A stretch of 64,000 nucleotides of DNA from Caulochytrium protostelioides (Eukaryota > Chytridiomycota > Caulochytriomycetes > Caulochytriales > Caulochytriaceae). Position numbers and translations under genes: made by a program. Below are positions 60,488-64,000 of the stretch, piece by piece; within the stretch, counting starts at the first letter, position 1; each line of letters opens with the position of its first letter. A model generated the notes under the pieces. That model had not been told where the DNA came from. It saw only the letters and a program-made list of their open reading frames with translations, and did no database searches. The DNA lies in contig ML014111.1 of assembly GCA_003615045.1 (NCBI GenBank), positions 124,001 through 188,000 of the forward strand, written 5' to 3'.

Positions 60488-63358
60488 CTACCACCAGTCC
60501 GGCGCGGACAGACTCTCCGCGTCGTCGCCCGGGGGTGTCGCTTCAAAATGCGCGACGGCCAGCCGCTCGAGCATCCCCGTATACCGCGTCACGGGCCGCG
60601 GCACCGTCGACGGCGGCGCCTGCCGCGCCGCCCGCTGGCTCCGCTGCGTCATCCGCGGCTTGGGCGCCGGTTTCGGCGCCGGCACGCGCGACAGCGACAT
60701 CATCGTAGCCCGCCGGCGGGCCGGCGCCGCCGTCGCTGATGACGGCGACGGCGGCAGGGACAGGGCGGGTGCAGAGGCGGGCGACGCCGGCGGGGACAGC
60801 GAGGCGGCGGCCGCGGCGGGCGGCCCCGAGGCGGGCCTGGCGCCGCGGCGTCGCGCGGCGAGCCGGGAAGCGAGCCGTGCGCGGCCGCCATCGGCCGCGG
60901 GTGCCGTGATCGTGTCGGGCGACGGGATCCCGTGCTCGAGGTCGACGACGGCAGCGGAGGCGTGGGTCGATGCCGGGGCGGATGCTGCCGCTTCCCGCGC
61001 TAGCGCGGCATGGAAGAGGTCGACGAGCTTCGCGTCCATCTCGTAGTCGCGGTAGCGCTGCCACGGGGGGAGCTTGTGCTGCGGCGGCGGCGGCATGCCC
61101 GGCGGCAGCGGCAGGTGCTGCGGCGCGCGCTGGCGTTCGACGTGTTGCAGCCGTGCGAGCCGGTGGCGCATACGGGCGCAGACGCCGCTGATCATCGTCC
61201 GCGGCAGCATCACGCCCACGAAGCGGTAGTCGTCGCGCCATCGCCGCAGATCGTCCAGCAGCTGCAGACCCGCGAGATCCAGCTGCCGCGCATAGAAGGC
61301 GCAGCGCTCGAGCCGCTGCAGCCACGCGCCCATCGTCGACGGCGTTGCGGGATCGTGCTCGCCGCCGCCGTCGTCGCCGCCGCCGCCGCCGTGCGCCTGG
61401 GCACGGTGCCGCGGCTGTGACTTGCCGCTACTGCTCGTCGTCCGACGACGCCCGTGGCCTGCGCCGCCGTCCGACGCGTGGTGCCGGTCGTCGCGGCGAC
61501 CACCGCGATCGTCGTCGTCGCTGTGAGGGCCGTCGGCACGACGGCGGTCAAAGGAGCGTTTGTTCATGCCGATGTAGCCGCGGCAGTCGCGGGCCTCGCA
61601 GTGGCAGGGCGTCATGGTGCCGACCGCTTGGAAGTTGTAGTCGTAGGTCAGCTCGGAGTTGACGGGGATGTCGCGGTTGGCAAAGAGCCCGATCGCGAAC
61701 TCGCCGCCGACTTGCCACTTCTCCACGTGGCAGTTCGGCGAGCAGCTGTGGTTCGCGAAGCGGACCACGGTGCCCTTCCGAGTGCCGTCGATGGTCTCGC
61801 CGTCGTCATAGTCTAGGAAGTAGTACGAGGTCATGTTCGCATACTCGGTGCGCATGCGTTCCATACTCGTCGCCAGCGAAATCACTTCGCCGCGGTACTC
61901 CATAATGAACTGGCCGGCCTTGATCGGCGCCAGCGTCCGCAAACCGTACCCGCGGCGCAGCGTCGGAAACGGCTGCAGATGCTGGCTCAGGTCCGCACGG
62001 CGGCGGAACCGCTGGTTGCCGCACTGGCGGCCGAGCGGGCACGTCGGGTCGCACTCGACCGCCGTGCAGTAGTTGAGGCACGACTCGTCATTGCAGCCCA
62101 TCTGCCCGGCCGGCGGCACGGCGCAATGGCATCGATGCGTCTCGTCGCGCCGCGGCCGCCGTTCGAGAAAGACGTTGCGGAGCAGTCGCTGGAACGGTGG
62201 TGGTGGCGGCATCGCCGCGACGCTGGTCAGCCCGCAGAGCGCCTCAGTCCACCGGCCACCGCGCTTTGCTTCCATAAATAGCACATAGTCTGCGGGCAGC
62301 ACAAAGTCGCGCTCCTGTTCCATCAGCTCGAGGCCCGTGAACAGCGGTAGTCGGAACTCAAACGGCGGCGACACCGCCCCGGCGGCCGCGGCGTCGCCGA
62401 GCTCGCACCGCGACGTGCCACAGAAGAGGCCTGCGTCGTAGTACGGCTTCTTGGCGCGTAGCGCCGCCATTTCGGGGCATCCGGTCCACGAGTCCATCTC
62501 CATCGCGGCCTGCAGCCGACGGCGTTTGGCAGCGCGCTGGGTGTCGGCGGCCATGCGCCGCTGGAGGGCAAGCGCTTGCTGCTCCGCCCGGCGCTGCTGT
62601 TCCGCGAGGCGGGCCGCGTCCCGCTGCGCGCGGCGGCACAGCGGCACCATCACCGCTTCCATAGCCGGCGCGTGTGGCGGCAGCGGCGCCTTGGCCGCGC
62701 ACGCCGCAAAGTGTCGCGCCGCGGCATACCCACGGTCCGCCGGCGAGCGCGTCACCGGTGCGCGTGGAAGCCTCCGGGCCGGCGCCGCCGGCGGCGCCAC
62801 GACCGGCCGCGGCGTCTGATGGCGGGCCCGACCGACCCGCGACGGCGCCACAGGCATCGCCGCGGCGGCGGCGGCCCGTTGCGCGGTCTCGCGTTTCTCG
62901 AGCAGCCGCCGCTCACGCAGCCGCCGCTCGCGAGCATGCTGGGCGGGCGTCATGTCGCGTGTGAGCGTCGCGAGGCGTTCTGGATCAGTGTTCTCGTCGT
63001 CCGTCTCGTCGTCGATCACAATCACGGCGGCGCGGGCGGCATCCTCAACGGCTGCGGCATTCGGGGCGCCGCGGCAGGTGGCGGTGGCGGACGCCGGCAG
63101 ACCGGTCGAGAGGGCGCCGCGCGGCCGCTTGCGCATGCCGTCGGGCGTCTCGGGAGCGAGCCGGGATTCCGGCTGGATCAGCCGCTGGCGCAGATGTGAG
63201 AGCGCGCGGCGGTACATGGCGAAGGGCTGCTGCACCGGACGCGTTGGAGCGGCCGGCGCCGTCGGCGTCATGCCCGTCGCGGCAACCGAAGAAGACGGCA
63301 GGGCCGGCGGCGCAAGCGCCGCGACAGCATCGAGGACCACCGACGCTGCGGACGCCAT
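60488..63358 (-). CDS. ASH1-type SET-domain histone methyltransferase
   Basis: 956 aa from ATG 63358; the GTG three codons upstream is not used. An AWS domain (HRCHCAVPP, then NYCTAVECDPTCPLGRQCGN, about residues 406-450) leads directly into SET: GYGLRTLAPIKAGQFIMEYR (about 470), MTSYYFLDYDDGETIDGTRK, VVRFANHSCSPNCHVEKWQV (about 535), and FANRDIPVNSELTYDYNF, closed by post-SET CHCEARDCRGYIG (about 585). All zinc cysteines and the NHSC and DY catalytic motifs are present, so it should be active. KAGQFIMEYRGEV and ELTYDYNF are closest to ASH1L, so H3K36 is the likely substrate, though NSD/SETD2 relatives are hard to exclude. Flanking parts are disordered, with an Arg/Gln/Ala coiled coil at 255-290. 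No bromo, PHD or BAH domains are seen. Confidence 0.9.
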   Translation of the reverse strand: MASAASVVLDAVAALAPPALPSSSVAATGMTPTAPAAPTRPVQQPFAMYRRALSHLRQRLIQPESRLAPETPDGMRKRPRGALSTGLPASATATCRGAPNAAAVEDAARAAVIVIDDETDDENTDPERLATLTRDMTPAQHARERRLRERRLLEKRETAQRAAAAAAMPVAPSRVGRARHQTPRPVVAPPAAPARRLPRAPVTRSPADRGYAAARHFAACAAKAPLPPHAPAMEAVMVPLCRRAQRDAARLAEQQRRAEQQALALQRRMAADTQRAAKRRRLQAAMEMDSWTGCPEMAALRAKKPYYDAGLFCGTSRCELGDAAAAGAVSPPFEFRLPLFTGLELMEQERDFVLPADYVLFMEAKRGGRWTEALCGLTSVAAMPPPPPFQRLLRNVFLERRPRRDETHRCHCAVPPAGQMGCNDESCLNYCTAVECDPTCPLGRQCGNQRFRRRADLSQHLQPFPTLRRGYGLRTLAPIKAGQFIMEYRGEVISLATSMERMRTEYANMTSYYFLDYDDGETIDGTRKGTVVRFANHSCSPNCHVEKWQVGGEFAIGLFANRDIPVNSELTYDYNFQAVGTMTPCHCEARDCRGYIGMNKRSFDRRRADGPHSDDDDRGGRRDDRHHASDGGAGHGRRRTTSSSGKSQPRHRAQAHGGGGGDDGGGEHDPATPSTMGAWLQRLERCAFYARQLDLAGLQLLDDLRRWRDDYRFVGVMLPRTMISGVCARMRHRLARLQHVERQRAPQHLPLPPGMPPPPQHKLPPWQRYRDYEMDAKLVDLFHAALAREAAASAPASTHASAAVVDLEHGIPSPDTITAPAADGGRARLASRLAARRRGARPASGPPAAAAASLSPPASPASAPALSLPPSPSSATAAPARRRATMMSLSRVPAPKPAPKPRMTQRSQRAARQAPPSTVPRPVTRYTGMLERLAVAHFEATPPGDDAESLSAPDWW

Positions 63359-63964
63359 GACACTCACTCAGCGGGCGACGGCAAAGGGGGGATGCCGTCT
63401 CGGCGATTGGAAGCGTCACACTTGGCGCAGACAGCCCGCAGATCAACAGCGCGCTCGCCGCGGTGGGCAACCCGCACGGTCGGCAGCACGACAGGTCAAC
63501 AGGAGCACCGCGTTGCGGAATCCAAGAGCGCGGATGGGCGCGGCCGTGGGCGATGCGGCGCGGCACGGCGCGGCGCGGTGGAAGCGGTCGAGCACGGGAA
63601 AAACAGGTAGGTCGGTCTCGGTTCACAGTCTCTCGTCTCCCACGTGGCGATGGCACACGGCGGCGATGCGGTCTGGAACGTCCTCCGGCGGCGTCGCTCC
63701 ATCGCATCAGGAGACTTTCCCGCAGTCCCGTTCTTTCCGCGCTCGACCCACCCCGGACCCACCCCGTCGCTGCCGTAGCCCGCGGCCGCGCCGCGCCATC
63801 GTCTCCGACCGACGCCACATCGTGGGCATCGTGGGGGCTTCTCTGTCATGATACAGTATGAGATATGATTGAATGAGCGCCGGTCTCATCCCCACGGCCC
63901 TGCCGTCGCGTCAGCGGCAGCGGTGGCGTCAGACGGGCGCCGGCCATCTGAAGGACGGGCGGAC

Positions 63965-64000
<36 letters not shown>
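63359..64000. other. Region upstream of the SET gene, ending in a GCC run
   Basis: No gene seen. The window ends inside a (GCC)n run starting near 63969, which may belong to a neighbouring gene outside the window. Confidence 0.45.

Overview
The window is nuclear DNA of a GC-rich eukaryote, most likely a fungus and probably a zoosporic (chytrid-like) one. The fungal call rests on gene content: CHO1-type phosphatidylserine synthase, RMT2, an RMD1/DUF155 protein, DOP1, ALG7, Spc25 and a receiver-domain protein that could be Ssk1-like. The chytrid placement is only inference, from base composition, sparse short GT-AG introns and two Fanzor (eukaryotic TnpB) remnants. There are 21 whole protein genes, one gene cut by the window edge, and no rRNA or tRNA that I could see. 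Because the DNA is so GC-rich, most long open frames opposite or beside these genes are chance frames.

Layout. 0-5.2 kb: a GT31 glycosyltransferase with an Apple/PAN-like tail (5' end missing), RMT2, and ALG7, which converges on RMT2 with 6 bp between the stop codons. 6-16.6 kb: an unknown coiled-coil protein, a receiver-domain protein whose receiver is split by two very long insertions, the nucleoporin Aladin, and an unknown Ala/Ser-rich protein carrying an RVSF motif. 16.65-19.2 kb: no gene I can support. 19.2-24.15 kb: divergent SPC25 and TEL2. 24.15-27.4 kb: an island of visibly lower GC with a Fanzor C-terminal remnant and a secreted protein of unknown function. 27.4-44.2 kb: DOP1 (2723 codons without an intron), the RMD1-like protein (two introns), farnesyltransferase beta, and the histone chaperone Hat2/RBBP4 (one intron). 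44.9-49.6 kb: a Rad60/Esc2-type SUMO-like protein, CHO1, and a second, more decayed Fanzor remnant. 49.6-63.4 kb: a RasGEF, BMT5, ICMT with a long N-terminal extension, RPN13 (one intron), and an ASH1-type SET methyltransferase.

Functional links. RasGEF, farnesyltransferase beta and ICMT lie within 19 kb and act on the same substrate class: activation, prenylation and carboxymethylation of Ras-type CaaX proteins. Most other genes are unrelated housekeeping functions: N-glycan precursor synthesis, phospholipid synthesis, endosome-Golgi traffic, kinetochore, PIKK stability, proteasome and chromatin.

The observations most worth following are the two Fanzor remnants, whose similarity continues past the frame to a shared edge, and the lower-GC islands in which they sit. 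After these come the split receiver domain and the extended ICMT with an internal repeat. No complete new system is visible.
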